Positions 8,719-20,293 of a DNA stretch of 64,000 nucleotides are shown one piece after another. This DNA comes from Liolophura sinensis. Lineage: Eukaryota; Mollusca; Polyplacophora; Chitonida; Chitonidae. The translations under genes and the position numbers were made by a program. The notes below the pieces were generated by a model. The model worked only from the letters and a program-made list of their open reading frames with translations. It had not been told where the DNA came from and made no database searches. How positions within the stretch are numbered: the first letter of the stretch is position 1; every line of letters starts with the position of its first letter. Where the stretch lies: the NCBI RefSeq assembly GCF_032854445.1, contig NC_088301.1, positions 11,900,281 to 11,964,280 on the forward strand, given 5' to 3'.

Positions 8719-8772
8719 GGGGGCCTCCATTTGCCAAATGGAGGGCGGCCCAGAACTTATATTCCCTATACT
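8719..8772. repeat. 54-bp direct repeat, copy 2, with a 10-bp perfect hairpin
   Basis: Contains a perfect 10-bp inverted repeat at 8724-8744 (arms CCTCCATTTG and CAAATGGAGG, one base between). Could be a terminator, a replication or packaging signal, or a remnant of the element's terminal region; the sequence alone does not decide. Confidence 0.7.
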
Positions 8773-8859
8773 ACTATAACAGTTTAATATATCACTAGTA
8801 TGATAATGGGGTAGGTGGGCTAAACAAAAACAGAGCCTTATTCTGAACACAATGTGTTT

Positions 8860-9116
8860 TCATAAAGAACACACACCTCCATTATTTTCATCCTCTTCTT
8901 CATTACCTGGAAGAGGTATTTGTCTCAATTTGCAGATATAACAGCGCATGCCAAAATTATTTGGCAGGCTTTGTCTGGTGACATCCTTATTTCTCCATGC
9001 AATACATGAAATCTTCTCTTCAAAAAAACCTCCCAAAAATAACTTTCCACAAATGAGATTCAATCTCAGAATATTAGGATTATGAGAAGGTCCAACTAAA
9101 CCACTATACCAGTTAT
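8860..9116 (-). other. Unassigned open frame, possible exon
   Basis: From a splice-acceptor-like site (pyrimidine-rich, CTTCCTCACAG on the minus strand, near 9123) the frame reads about 85 residues to the stop at 8860. It contains [24 protein letters not shown] and two CxxC-like cysteines (MRCYICKLR), with an acidic tail. I do not recognise it. It may be a terminal host exon, a second ORF of the neighbouring Harbinger element, or chance. Confidence 0.25.
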
Positions 9117-9350
9117 CTCCCCTGCTGTGAGGAAGGATTTATGCCTTCATCAGATTTTTGCGATGAACTCATAATGTTTACATTTCAATAATTATGCATC
9201 TTTATAAAAACTCAAGTGTTTGAAATGAGGATATATTTTTTTTCAAAAAAAAAAAATTCCCATCAATTACCGAATACAGAAAAGTATGCGCCGATAATGA
9301 ATATCAAGGGAAACAACTCCATGTTCGCGATACAAAGCTTAGGTGATATT

Positions 9351-10091
9351 TTAAAACCTGTTGTAATTTGTTTGATGGCCGGGTTGTAGCCTGAGGAAAG
9401 GGGTAAGAAGCCAGCGTTCAGATGGGTACCCGCTCTCTCCGATCAGATGAGTGTGGATGGGTGTGTGGTGGTTTTCAAAAAGCTGTCTCAGTACACTTTC
9501 AGCCAGAATTCGAACATCATGTGTTGACCCTGGCCATTTTGCGACAATGTCAAGAATGTTGTACTTCGCATCCACAACAATTTGAACGTTAATACTGTGG
9601 TAATGGTGCCGATTAACAAATTCATTTTCATATGTGGTAGGAGCGGTGATTTGTACGTGTGTTCCATCAATAGCCCCAACATTGCTTGGAAACTGGGCAG
9701 CAGCGTAGAACGCTTCATGTTTTTCACGGATTTCGCGAGCTGTCAGTGGAAAACGAATGAACTGAGCAATTAGCCGGTTTGAAGATAGACTTCTTACAGT
9801 AGCTGTGATAGCCCTAGATACAGTCGGCTGTGAGACTCCCATGTCATCACCATTGCATAGCTGCATTTTCCCAGTTGCCAAAAAACGAAGAGTAATTAAC
9901 ACTTTCTGCATTGGAGTAAGTGCACGGTTTCTATTCGATCCACTTACAACGTCATCCCTAACTAGTGATTCGATATACCAAATCCCTGCAGCATCCAGAC
10001 GAAACCTTTCTAAGAGCTCCCTATCATTATATTCGTTCAAACAATCTCTTCTTTCCTTAAAGTGGCGTCGATTTGGTTGAGCGGCCGCCAT
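9351..10091 (-). pseudogene. Harbinger transposase (HARBI1-like, DDE_Tnp_4), C-terminally truncated
   Basis: Start taken at Met of MAAAQPNRRHF (10091). The N-terminal half has an HTH-like region (MGVSQPTVSRAI) after the typical ALTPMQKVLITLRFLATG. The catalytic domain shows NVGAIDGTHVQI (first Asp), FVNRHHYHSINVQIVVDA, IVAKWPGSTHDVRIL (second Asp) and LIGESGYPSERWLLTPF. The frame stops just after YNRF, where family members continue with the AHTRTRxxIE block holding the last catalytic acidic residue, so about 80-100 residues are missing and the protein should be inactive. Length is 246 residues against roughly 340-350 usual. Otherwise free of stops, so the truncation is fairly recent or is a deletion. 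Confidence 0.8.
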
Positions 10092-10264
10092 GTTGTTGTT
10101 GTTTAAGAAATACTTAAGAATTATGAAAAAGATAAAAGTGGTCATGGGCACACTTAGAATTTAAGAATTTCTTAACAGTTAAGTTTTTTATGAATGGCAC
10201 TTAAGTACTTTTTAGCTATTTAAGAATTTCTTAGTGGGTTTAAGAATGTTTATGAATGCGGGCC
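9351..10264 (-). mobile_element. PIF/Harbinger-type DNA transposon, left part missing
   Basis: The transposase gene lies inside and one terminus survives on the right: on the minus strand the end reads GGGCCCGCATTCATAAAC, followed by AT-rich subterminal sequence with two copies of the palindrome TAAGAATTTCTTA (about 10164-10176 and 10221-10233), plausible transposase-binding sites. I find no matching inverted end to the left as far as 8600, so the element is truncated there. Confidence 0.65.
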
Positions 10265-10279
10265 CTGTTTCCTGACGAA

Positions 10280-10640
10280 GTACAAACTGAGTGAGTGCTT
10301 GGGCTTTAACGTCGTACGTAACAATTTTTTAGTCATATGACGACAATGGAGTCCTTAGAGTGTACATATACTGTGCCTCTTGCAGGACGGATCTCCACAG
10401 CACTTTTATCTAGTGCTGCCTCACTGAGACGACCTACCGAAGGTAAGTAATTTGCTCTACCCGAGCCATTATACTGATAGGGTCAACCTGTCGTTGCACC
10501 ATCCCCTTAATGTTGAACGTCAAGCGAGAAAGTTACAATTTCCTCTTTGAAGGTCTTAAGAGTGACCTTTGTTTGACTCTCGATCTCCCGTCCCCAAAGC
10601 TCTACTAATTGAGCCATCGGAGCCGGTCTTGACGACATAC
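10280..10640 (-). repeat. tRNA-derived SINE, family B, copy 1
   Basis: On the minus strand the head at about 10640-10580 looks like a degenerate tRNA (TGGCTCAATTAGTAGAGC resembles an A box), then a body that includes CTTGCAAGAGGCACAG-type sequence, and a tail ending GTTAAAGCCCAAGCACTC. The same body occurs at 41725-41990 and 55688-55975 in the same orientation and in part, reversed, near 38905-39062. Confidence 0.65.
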
Positions 10641-12640
10641 AGTGTATTTATTATAATGACCAGTGAGGTAACCCAACCCAACCCATTCAACAATCAGGCT
10701 CATCGGTGGGATATCAGAAATACCTCATGCGCCTCTATCTTTTTGAAGTATAGACGCTACAAAATGTTCCCAGGGGATCAATACTGTGGTTGGATCATCT
10801 ATTATGAAATATAAAATCAGACAGGTATGACTTCTTCTCGCAGCAGCGCTAACAGAGTGATGACTGACAAATGATTGCGCGTAACCAGTTAAATATGGTC
10901 TCTTCTCAATTAACATCAGATAGGGCAATAACATGTAACTGTGAGGCAAGAGATGTACCAGGATTCCAACGCATTATACAAATACTTTTCAACGAATATA
11001 TCGGCTATATTCTTGTTATCTTGATATACTAGCGCCCACTCTTAGGCTACATACTGAATGCTTTATATAGTGCAGTATTTCGTAATTCTAAGACATTTTC
11101 ATTCACTCTTTACATGAGAGATGCTCTGAACGTAGTGATATATTTACATTAATTTAATTCTTCTTTTAGGTATAGGTACATTCCTTACATGGATATGTAG
11201 CGTAATGCAGTGGTATTGAATACGGAATTTGTAGTTATTGCATAACATTGAATTCTTCCCTCTGGTTTCATTTTCTCTCTGAACTGGTATTAGATGGGAT
11301 TAATTTTAATATATCATAGTAATTTGTTTATTCTAAAGATGTTAACATAAAATTTTACATTTTATTTCTTTCCCCTGAAATTAGTGTGTAGCGTAGTGCA
11401 GGGAGTAGGAATTGTTCCACCTATGGTAAAGAGTGATTTCCCCATGAACTGATAATGTAGTAGGTTTAAGTATTTGTTAAGTTTTAGTGGTGTTTTCTTG
11501 AAATTTTTAGTCATTATTTTACAGGATTTATACACTTGCGTGTAAATATTAACTGAAAATATTTACAGGAAGATGCAATGTTTTGAATCAGATGTTGTAA
11601 GTTGTTTTCGATCTAGTTTCTACATTTTTAAAACTAGATTTACAAAGTAATGGCAGTATTTTCAGTCTGTTTATTGATGCAGTATGACGGAGAAATTTGT
11701 CTTCTTTATCTAGAAAATGGTATCTCAACCACATTCTGGATTCCCACTGCTGTAATTAGAAAGTTTAGGAAAGACATTTGAGTATGCCACTCCATTAACT
11801 TATCCCATCAAGCACGAGCAACTGTTGTAAATGTAGCCGACAAAGGCCAGTTTGTTGACCTGGTTAAATTATCATTTGTAAAGATAAGGAAAAGGTCAGA
11901 ATGAAAAACACGATGATCAATGTTTTACTAATCCCATATCAAGGCCATAGTAATAGATTAGCATTAGAAACGTATGTTATACGGAGACGTCAGCAACTCT
12001 GATGGAAGAGGCACGTGTAATCTCGCAGAATATCCGGTAGGCTAAGTACACATTGATGTGCAAATACAACAATGCGTCCATAAAGCTACGAACGAAACTG
12101 GCTATAAAATCTCTTGGACTTCAGAAATAAAAGGCATTGAGCATTGCATCCTTTTAATGTTTTTTTTAATTATTAGCAACTACCTGAGATATATAACACT
12201 TGGTCTGTCAAAAGGACATCCGTAAAGGCCATACGATCTGGAATATTAAAAAGAAGAGTACGCTGTTTCGCGGTCACACAGAGAATTATTTTCAGTGTCA
12301 ATAATGACCACATTTAAATATCGTCCGTCCATGTTAGCTCAATCTAAATCTTCTTAATCCTGTGACATTCACAAGTTTCACAAGTGACAAAAACATCGTT
12401 GGAATCTGTACCATTTCCTAAACACGGTTTAATACAGCCGTAGCTAAGAATACTCTAAGGACATAAATTTAATCATTGTTATATGCGTCTACGACGCCTG
12501 TTCATAACCCGTCAGTATATGTATTCCAGTCCCGCTTTGATTGGCTTAGGTAAAATTATCAAGAATATCCCATACACTCTCCATTATTACTCACAAAAAA
12601 CTGTATTTAGAATGGCATTTGGGGAAATATCTCCGTCACG
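10641..12640. other. AT-rich non-coding stretch
   Basis: No coding frame, RNA gene or clear repeat boundary was recognised. Short open frames here look like chance. Confidence 0.5.
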
Positions 12641-12654
12641 TTATTTTTGCCTTA

Positions 12655-12850
12655 ATACCTGCACCTCGTGTGGTTTTGTACGTGGGAAGGTCTCCAGCAA
12701 CCTGCAAGTGATCGTGGGTTTACCCTGGGCTCTGCAAGATTTCCTACCACCATAATGTTGGCCGCCGTCGTATAAGTGAAATGTCCTTGAGTACGGCCTC
12801 AAGTAATACTCCTTGAGTAATACACTAATCAAATAAATAAATAAATATAT
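12655..12850 (+). repeat. tRNA-derived SINE, family A, copy lacking its head
   Basis: Contains the family body (CGTGGGAAGGTCTCC, then GGCCGCCGTCGTATAAG) and the 3' part CTTGAGTACGGCCTC, followed by an AAATAAAT-rich tail. See the copy at 23085-23372 for the tRNA-like head. Confidence 0.7.
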
Positions 12851-12884
12851 AAATAAACTTCGCGTGGTTTAATAAATTCGTGAC

Positions 12885-12985
12885 AGGACACACATTGTAA
12901 ACTTTCTATGTCAGTTGACGCCAGCGGGCTTGTGCGCTGATCTTGTTGTGATTATGGCGCCAACTGAGAACGGGTTGTTACCGAT
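12885..12985 (-). repeat. Gypsy leader-like fragment (direct repeat of 15945-16030)
   Basis: The stretch from TGTAAACTTTCTATGTCAGT to TTATGGCGCCAA closely matches 15950-16020, which lies in the leader of the reverse Gypsy copy. Here it sits directly in front of a plus-strand pol fragment although its orientation fits a minus-strand copy, so the locus is rearranged. GGCGCCA resembles a primer-binding-site core, but this is uncertain. Confidence 0.5.
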
Positions 12986-13003
12986 GTACAGGTCCGTGAA
13001 GTT

Positions 13004-14375
13004 GTGGAATGTGTTTCCGAGTCAACTGGGCATCGGGAAATCGATGACATTCTATTGGAACATAAGGACTTATTTGATATTGCCAAGAGACCGGGAGCGG
13101 GGAAGCATCCCGAAGTGGAGTGCACCTTTCCAACAAGGGACAATCCGTCCATCACACAGAGGGCGTATAGGATTCCCCTGCGGAAGAGACAAATTATGAA
13201 AGATCAAATTCAAGAAATGTTGGATGATGCAATTATTCGACCGTCCAAGTCACCCTGGGTTTCTCCCATAACGTTGGTGAAAAACAAGGATGGGACTATG
13301 AGATTCTGTGTGGACTATTGTAAGCTCAATGCAGTTTGTCGTAGAGATAGTTACCCGTTACCACACATAGCAGATATTTTTGACTCTTTACCTGGAAGTG
13401 TTATTTTCTCTACAACTGATCTCAAATCGGGATGCCGGCAAATACCGCTGGCCGAAAAGGATATTGAAAAGATTGCGTTTGTCACGCCGTCTGAAGGTCT
13501 TTTTGAACTCGTGCACATGTCCTTTGGTTTTGTTAACAGCGGGGCTGTATTCCAACGGGCTATGGATGACGTGTGTGTTCTAGGCCTATATCGGTAAGTT
13601 CGTCTTTGTATATGTGGATGATATCGTGATCTATTCGCGTAGTGCAAGGGAACATGCCAAGCACCTGAGACTCGTCTTTGAACGCCAAAATGAATACAAC
13701 CTCTATTCAACAATTCAGCCTACCAAGGAAAAAATGTACGCAGCCGCTGTGGATTTGCTCGAGTATCGTGTCTCGGCATCCGGCATTTCGCCACAAGGCG
13801 AAAAAGTAGATGCTATGTCGCCACCTAATTCATTGTCTGATGTGAGATCGTTGGTAGGTATGGTAAGCTATTATCGGTCATGCATACCACGGTATGCCAA
13901 CGTTGTAGAACCTCCTTTGAAGCTTACACGAAAGCATGCCCGTTTTAATTGGGGACCGGAACAGCAAGGTACTTTTGACACCTTGAAAGATATTTTGTGC
14001 TCCGACGTAGTGCTGGCATTTCCTGACTCGCAAAAACGTTACAGGCTTTATACTGACGCTTCCAGTTATGCGGAGGGGGCTGTTCTGGTGCAGGTAGATA
14101 ACAACGGATTTGAAAAGCTGGTACAGTATGTGTCTGCTACTCTGAAGGGCAGCCAGTTACACTGGCCGTCACAGAAAAGGAGGCGTTTCGGATTTGGGTC
14201 TCTGGTCTCACTTACAATAAGGAACGTCTCGCTTGCTCTTTTCACTATCAAACACGGTAACACAGGTATGCGCTGGTTGCTCTTACCGGTGGTTATTTTG
14301 ACAGATTCAAGTACAATTCTCTGTTGTCACTGCCTGTCTAGTTTTGAATGCGGGCGCAACGTTGCGTTTAAGTAG
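13004..14375 (+). pseudogene. Gypsy (Ty3) pol fragment: reverse transcriptase and start of RNase H, frameshifted
   Basis: The first frame (to 13597) shows RT blocks: SPITLVKNKDGTMRFCVDY, the DLKSG block (STTDLKSGCRQI), and FELVHMSFGFVNSGAVFQRA, a diverged form of the usual MPFGLxNAP block. The catalytic YVDD box follows in another frame (VFVYVDDIVIYS, about 13600-13635), so an indel lies near 13590-13600. The second frame contains the thumb region (FDTLKDIL) and the RNase H start (LYTDASSYAEGAVL, about 14045-14090), then decays after about 14170. Gag, protease and integrase are absent from this strand. A dead copy. Confidence 0.82.
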
Positions 14376-14764
14376 ATTTTATTCATGCTGCTTTGGTTGT
14401 AACTTTACGTAAATGTATACTGTTTTAGTGTTTAGTGTTTACAAGTACTTAATTGCAATGCGAAAGAAAAAGATTGAGTGCTGATACTGCCAGAGACTGT
14501 GTTGTATTATATATGTGTGCCTCAAAGGTCCTGTTACTGACGACACCGTTGTTTGTGTCACGTTTGTGTCCGCAGATCCTCCTAGGCCTGCTGATTTGGA
14601 CAGTGGAGTGTCGGTTGATGCACACCGACTTCTGCTATGCTTGTGTCTGCGTTGCTTATGGTTTGAGTCGACTGGCCACCTTCCAGGCAACTCGTTCACT
14701 GCAAGGCTAAATTTTTTTTTGGAGTTAAAAGCCCAGAGGGAGACTTCAAGTTTGGGGGATATGT

Positions 14765-15290
14765 TCAATATGTGGATTACGTGTCACTTCAATCTTGTAT
14801 GTTTTATCTCTAAATGTAGGGTGATTGTTATAGCTGCATAACGTTCAGTGCATGCCTCGTTATGTTTGTAAATATACAAGGGCTCGGCGCGTTGTTTGTT
14901 GTCAATTCTGGAAATGCCACTCGCGCTTTGGCTGCGTGCCCAAAGAAATTGATGTATGCACCCTGAACTAGTTTACAGTAAGAACTGTGCTGTTTTTGGT
15001 AGAGGGTTCGTGGGCAATGGATTGGCATTACATATATCGAAAACATTGTAAATTGTTTTAATGGTTAGAAAGTAAGATTGGCCGCACCGGGAACATTACA
15101 AAAATTTCTGTCATAGCGGACGGGATAGACATAGGCCGCATTGTGAAACAGTCTTGGTAGAGAGAGCTGGCCTGCCATCTATCGTCGGCGAGAAGTTGCA
15201 GGTACATTGAGCGTTCCCGGTGCAAACTAACTGCCGACCATCACTAAAGGAACCATTGGTGGAAATATCGGCGTCTGTTCATCCTTCTCT
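14765..15290 (+). repeat. Gypsy LTR plus leader, plus orientation
   Basis: Nearly the whole stretch matches 16110-16635 in inverted orientation, with marks such as TGGCCGCACCGGGAACATTA, CATAGCGGACGGGATA and GTAGAGAGAGCTGGCCTGCC. It follows the plus-strand pol fragment in the right orientation to be its 3' LTR, but the similarity continues past the likely LTR end into sequence that in the reverse copy lies upstream of gag. Exact LTR ends were not fixed. Confidence 0.6.
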
Positions 15291-15354
15291 CCTCCCGTCT
15301 AATCACGCAAAGTGCATGTCTCAAGTATTCCCAAACCATCGGAGTTTTGCGGTG

Positions 15355-15642
15355 TCATACTCCAGTACAGCACTGCTGGGCTCCGGAAAAAATTAGACAT
15401 TGGTGCAAGGGGCCTTTGCACTCCAAGGGGTCCCACACGTTCTTGCGTAGCAGTGAGTTGCAGGCCCAAGTGTCAAGCAGTGCAGGAACCAAGAGTTCTT
15501 CAACAACTAACCGGACCGAGAACCTATCTGTGGTCCGGCATGTCTCGGTCTTATTGCCGGCGGAACGTCTATGTGGTGGTGCCTGCCTCGGGTAAATGTT
15601 TGACCGGCCGCCTGGCCAGAACTGAGGGCCCCTGTCGCACAC
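15355..15642 (-). pseudogene. Gypsy retropepsin-like fragment with a changed active site
   Basis: The minus-strand frame contains VVEELLVPALLDTWACNSLL. Retropepsins have the active-site box DTGA preceded by a hydrophobic strand; here the Gly is Trp, so the protease would be dead. It lies downstream of the gag start at 15920 and is cut off near 15300-15340, where the plus-oriented Gypsy sequence begins. Cysteines upstream (ETCRTTDRFSV) may be the remains of the link to the gag zinc knuckle. Confidence 0.5.
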
Positions 15643-15689
15643 GCCCTCCAGTAGTGGCTTAGTCTCCCGCCGCGGAAGCAGACCGGTTG

Positions 15690-15925
15690 ACCTTTAGGCC
15701 CTGTTCTGGTGGAGTAGGTTCGCCAACGCCCCTACTCTGACGTTTCCCTAGAAGGGCTGCAGGGGTAGTGGCCTTGTCCTTGGCGCTCCACCACACACCT
15801 CAGCCGTGTACGTCCCTGGTCGCCAGACCCTGCCGAACAGACTCCACCAATTTTTCTATCCGCTGGACGAGGGCTTGCAAATCGCGAACCTTGACCGCGT
15901 CTGCCATAGTCTCCTGAATACCGAC
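15690..15925 (-). pseudogene. Gypsy gag start, interrupted
   Basis: On the minus strand an ATG near 15917 opens a frame beginning MADAVKVRDLQALVQRIEKL, a coiled-coil-like start typical of gag, but it stops after about 34 codons. The following GC-rich sequence keeps coding-like composition in other frames. It lies between the reverse LTR/leader and the protease fragment, which fits the order LTR, gag, pro. Confidence 0.45.
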
Positions 15926-16109
15926 GTATTATTCCACTGGGAGCTCGTCACTGTAAACTTTCTTTGTCAGTTGACACTATCGGGCCTGTGCGCTGATCTT
16001 GTTGGTGTTATGGCGCCAATAAGAACGGGCTTTTACATCTACAGAACCGATGTACAGGTTCGGCGTTATTACCCGGGGTTTATCCCTGTTGCCCGCGAGG
16101 GTGAGAAGG

Positions 16110-16635
16110 ATGAACAGATGCCGATATTCCACCAATAGCTCCTTTATTGATGGCTGACATTTGGTTTGCACCGGGAAGACTCAAAGTACCTGCAAGTTCT
16201 TGCTGAAGATAGATGGCAGGCCAGCTCTCTCTACCAAGGCTATTTGGCAATGCGGCCTATATATATCCCGTCCGCTATGACAGAAATTTTTGTAATGTTC
16301 CCGGTGCGGCCAATCTTACCTTCTAGCCATTAAAACAATTTACAATGTTTTTTGATACATGTAATAACAATCCATTGCCCACGAACCCTCTACCAAAAAC
16401 AGTACAGTTCTTAATGTTAACTAGTTCAGGGTGCATACATCATTGTTTGACTTTGGGCACGCAGCCAAAGCGCGAGTGGCATTTCCAAAAAATGACAACA
16501 AACAACGCGCCGAGTGTTTGTATATTTACAAACATAGCCAGGCATGTACTGAACGTTTTGCAGTTATAACAATGACTATACATTTACGGATAAAATATAC
16601 AAGATTGGAGTGACACGTAATCCACATATTTCACA
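16110..16635 (-). repeat. Gypsy LTR plus leader, minus orientation
   Basis: The inverted partner of 14765-15290, at roughly 80-85 percent identity by eye. Reading leftward it is followed by the leader (with GGCGCCATAACACC), the gag start and the protease fragment, so it is the 5' LTR of a minus-strand copy. Confidence 0.6.
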
Positions 16636-16639
16636 ACAT

Positions 16640-18510
16640 GATGTAATAAATCCTGCAATGCCATATACATGTATGTACACCTGGTATGGAGCATCATTCT
16701 TATACTGATCCCCAATAAACAGTTGAAAATTTTCTCACCAGATGTCCCTTATCCTTAAGTTGGTGTGACAGGAAATCTTTGTCGTCTCCATACAAATCCA
16801 TGTAGCAATATTCAAATGCCTTTTACTAGGTTACACTAGATTTACCTAGACAGTTTTAGTTGTCTTTCATCTGATGCATAATTCATTTTAGTATTGTCTT
16901 GGTCTTTAGATCATCCATTTTTAACGAAGAGTGATTTTTAACAACGACTTTCACACAGTGTCATGATATCGTTTTGTTTCGTTGGCACTTAGAATTTTAT
17001 CTTTGAGCGTAATATATAAATTAAATGTCGGATGGGAACACTGTACACTGGTTTCAAAGTTTCTACAAGCAAGCAGTACTAAACTGAATAGAACGTGTAC
17101 TGTCTGTCATTTGCAGACGTTGTGTCAGTAATCTGCTACACTATACTGTTCGTCGCGGTATACGAACAATGAGATCTAACCGAGTAATGAAATGAGGTTA
17201 ATCTGTGATCTCATTTACATCGGTGATGTATTGTTCCCCAGTTGTATATAAGCGAATAAAAGCTGTCATCTCCGGGGTTATGTTTGGTTGAGGAAAACTG
17301 ATTTGATATTGTTACTGTAACTCACCTACAGTATAACATGTTTTGATATTTATCTACGATGAGACTGTTCTTCCCTGGACTACAACAATTTGCCAATTCA
17401 CCTCAAATCGATTCTGCACGGGAGAAAAGAAATCCTCAGGTTTCTTATGTGTGATACTTATTTGCTTTTGTCGTTCTGGTTCCTGTTGCAGAGAGTGGTG
17501 TGCTTTTCTGTTTGTAATGACGCACTTCAATATGCACGCTTTAGTAAGACTTGATATATATCGAATCAGTTCCGGAAAGACATGTAGTAGCAAGCAACTT
17601 CAGCTTGGATGGTCTATTAAGGGCCCAAAACGAAACAGACACGACAGTTCAGCATTCGGAAAACCAACTTCCGTGAAAACAGTCATCATGTTTTTCAGGG
17701 AATTGAGAAAAGCACAAAAAGAAAACAAAACACGAACACAAAAGACGGGACGGGAAGTACATTCTAACAATTGCTCGACAAGAATGCTAGCAAATTTTAT
17801 CATAATCGGTGTTCTCTCCATATAATTGTCATCGAAGATGTGAATGTATGCAAGGTGAATGTATTTTCAATGGGCTGATTATCTGGTTTTTCCTAGGTTG
17901 AATAACATTACGGGACGGACAACTCGTTTCAAAAGGCAGGTACATCTCAACTGCATATCTCGCCCAGGTCACTTCCTACAGTTAAGAAATCGTAGGTTTA
18001 ACTATGCTGGTGTAAGCGGCTTTCATAATGGTAAACTTAGTGCGCGCCCCAAAATCATGCAATCCTTCAAAAGTCGTAGGTATTATGCTGAGACGCAAGG
18101 TTTTAATGCGGATTACCTACTGCATACCACATATGTAGTGGTTAACGTTGAAACGTGAAACTGATTTTTAACAGCTGTTAAGCAAAATTTATGACAAAAC
18201 TATTGTGCCTAGCGGTATGGTTTAACAATATAGGACAAATCATGTGGGGCAGTATAGCTCTTCTATCTACTGACAGATATTTGGGTTCACAGCGTCAACA
18301 GTTTCCGGTCACGTGACCTTCCAAAATAACAAAACACGCACGTCTGCCGAGTTTTATTGTAATTGAAGGAAAACTATACATCGTAGATAACTGCCCCCCG
18401 TGGAAGCTACATATACCATACACATCCATGGAACTTCATTCAAAAATCAGCAAATGACAACCCAGCAGTGTCTCTGTTGTGTACCAACGACCACATTCAT
18501 TGCAATTGGT
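16640..18510. other. Non-coding stretch with a compact TATA and poly(A) signal pair
   Basis: No recognisable gene. At 17240-17262 TATATAAG is followed within a few bases by AATAAA, a layout seen in some LTRs and small promoters, but no ends or partner copy are visible. The open frames at 17343-17825 on both strands have no motif I recognise. Confidence 0.4.
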
Positions 18511-18519
18511 CACAATGCC

Positions 18520-19400
18520 TTCAGATTTTTACAGATGCCTCGAAATGACCCGATACTAAATTAGTGGGTGCATCTTTCACCACACCAGAATTGAAATTAA
18601 ATAAATCGTTTAGATTATCTGACCTAGTTTCTGTTTTTACAGCTGAACTGACTGCCATTATATGTGCTTTAAACTTTCTGTTAGATTTAAAACCGGCCCG
18701 AGCTGTTATATTTACAGACTCATTATCATCTTTACAGACCATCACCAACTATACCTGGAAAACATCTTCTAAAATTATATACCAGCTATTACATCTATGT
18801 CCTGACCTTCATTTTATGGGTGTTTCAGTATCACTCGAATGGGTACCGGCTCATGTCGGCGTACCTGGCAATGAGTTGGCCGACAGTTTAGCTAAAGAAG
18901 CACTTTCATTCCCCCATATTTCTGTTAATGTTCGGTTATCTTTATCTGAATGCTTTAGTTTTATTACCATCAACTTTATTGATATCTGGCAACAAGACTG
19001 GGACAACTCTGAAAATGGTAGAATATTCCATACGCCTAATCCATCCGTGTCTCTTACTTATAATCTTCTTTACGTTGTCGCCATGATGAGATCCTTGTAC
19101 TCAGGTTATTATGCGGCCATATACAAACAAATTCCTATTTATTTCGTTTCGCTCTCCATGATACAGGCCTCTGTGAAGAATGTATGGTGGAGGATAGCAC
19201 TGACCACTTATTGTTACATTGTCAACGCCATACTTACGCACGAAATTTATTTTGCAGAGAATTGCGAGCCCTGGGAATTAAGACGATAGACACAAAATGC
19301 AACTTATGTCCCAGGAACAACACCAATAAGGTATTTCAGGCAGTTGCCAATTTTTTTAACCCGTTGCCATCGTTTTTAAATTAATCTTATGAAATAAAGG
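18520..19400 (+). pseudogene. LINE 3' end: RNase H domain and zinc-knuckle tail, 5'-truncated
   Basis: The frame from about 18525 contains a damaged first RNase H block (FTDAS followed by an in-frame stop), then VFTAELTAIICAL, VIFTDSLSSLQTI and WVPAHVGVPGNELADSLAK, the classic RNase H signatures with their acidic residues. Downstream, in another frame (19184-19384), VEDSTDHLLLHCQRHTYAR shows the CCHC-type end of I/Jockey-group LINE proteins. An A-rich stretch with AATAAA follows at about 19392. The reverse transcriptase itself is missing: a 5'-truncated, decayed insertion. Confidence 0.78.
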
Positions 19401-19409
19401 GAAAAAAGT

Positions 19410-20290
19410 TGTTGTAGATAATTATTTTACATGGGAAATATTTCAGCTGTGAATTTGTTTTTATACTCTATGTAACTATGTATCTATATGTACTGCCGTA
19501 TATGTCTTTAACACGGAGCTGTATATACTAATGCCTGTCTCCCCTCGCCTATCAGCCTAACCCTGAACCTAATATATATGAGTGCATATATTTACCTTTC
19601 TAATGCATACATAATAAGCTAAGGAAAAATAAGCCAAGCAAACTCAATACCACGTAAAAGTGTGGCGTGGTAAGTTGGAAGTCTAATACAGCGCGAAATC
19701 GCTAATCAGAATATCGAATCCAGTTCCAACTTCCGCATCAAAAACACCTGCAGTACCATATTTTTTTTCCTGCCGGTATTGATTTCTCACAATGAAATCG
19801 ACTGATATAAACTCTGCATTATTATCCTGGATAATCACGATAAGATAGCGATAAGATTCCACAGGAGTACCTTGATTATAGGCGTGATGCCCATAGATCC
19901 CCGAGCATCGATATAATTGGAATAAAGCCTCAGTGTAAAACGGAAAGCTAAAGAGCTTCAATGGTCTACTCATTATTACAAATAAAACAGTTGGATTTTT
20001 AACAAACATATATATTTTAGAACTGAATTGTTTGATGGAGGAGAAATGTCAAGCACAACGAAGGAGTGGATTTGTTTCTATGGGTACGAACAAATAAAAA
20101 CAAATGTGACACTTAATTCTTCGACTTTCTGAATTGGCTGTTTGTATGTAGAGTTTCAATGGTCGTTTCATTGAGTCGTTTGTTGATGGGCTTACCCTCG
20201 GGTGTAAATCCAGAGAAGGCTGGTTGCCATGGCCACGGCTGTACATATACGGGATGTGAAATTTTCCTCTTCGACTCATTCCATTAAACA
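19410..20290. other. AT-rich stretch, no assigned gene
   Basis: The minus frame at 19683-20009 (108 codons) contains SYRYLIVIIQDNNAEFISVD and looks protein-like, but I cannot place it and see no splice sites that fix its ends. Confidence 0.3.
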
Positions 20291-20293
20291 ACT

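Noticed and set aside
10575-10640. Possible tRNA gene on the minus strand
   Set aside because: Only the A-box part is good; it is the head of a dispersed SINE and does not fold as a tRNA.
17343-17825. 160-codon plus-strand frame
   Set aside because: The opposite strand is equally open, and neither side shows motifs or splice signals.
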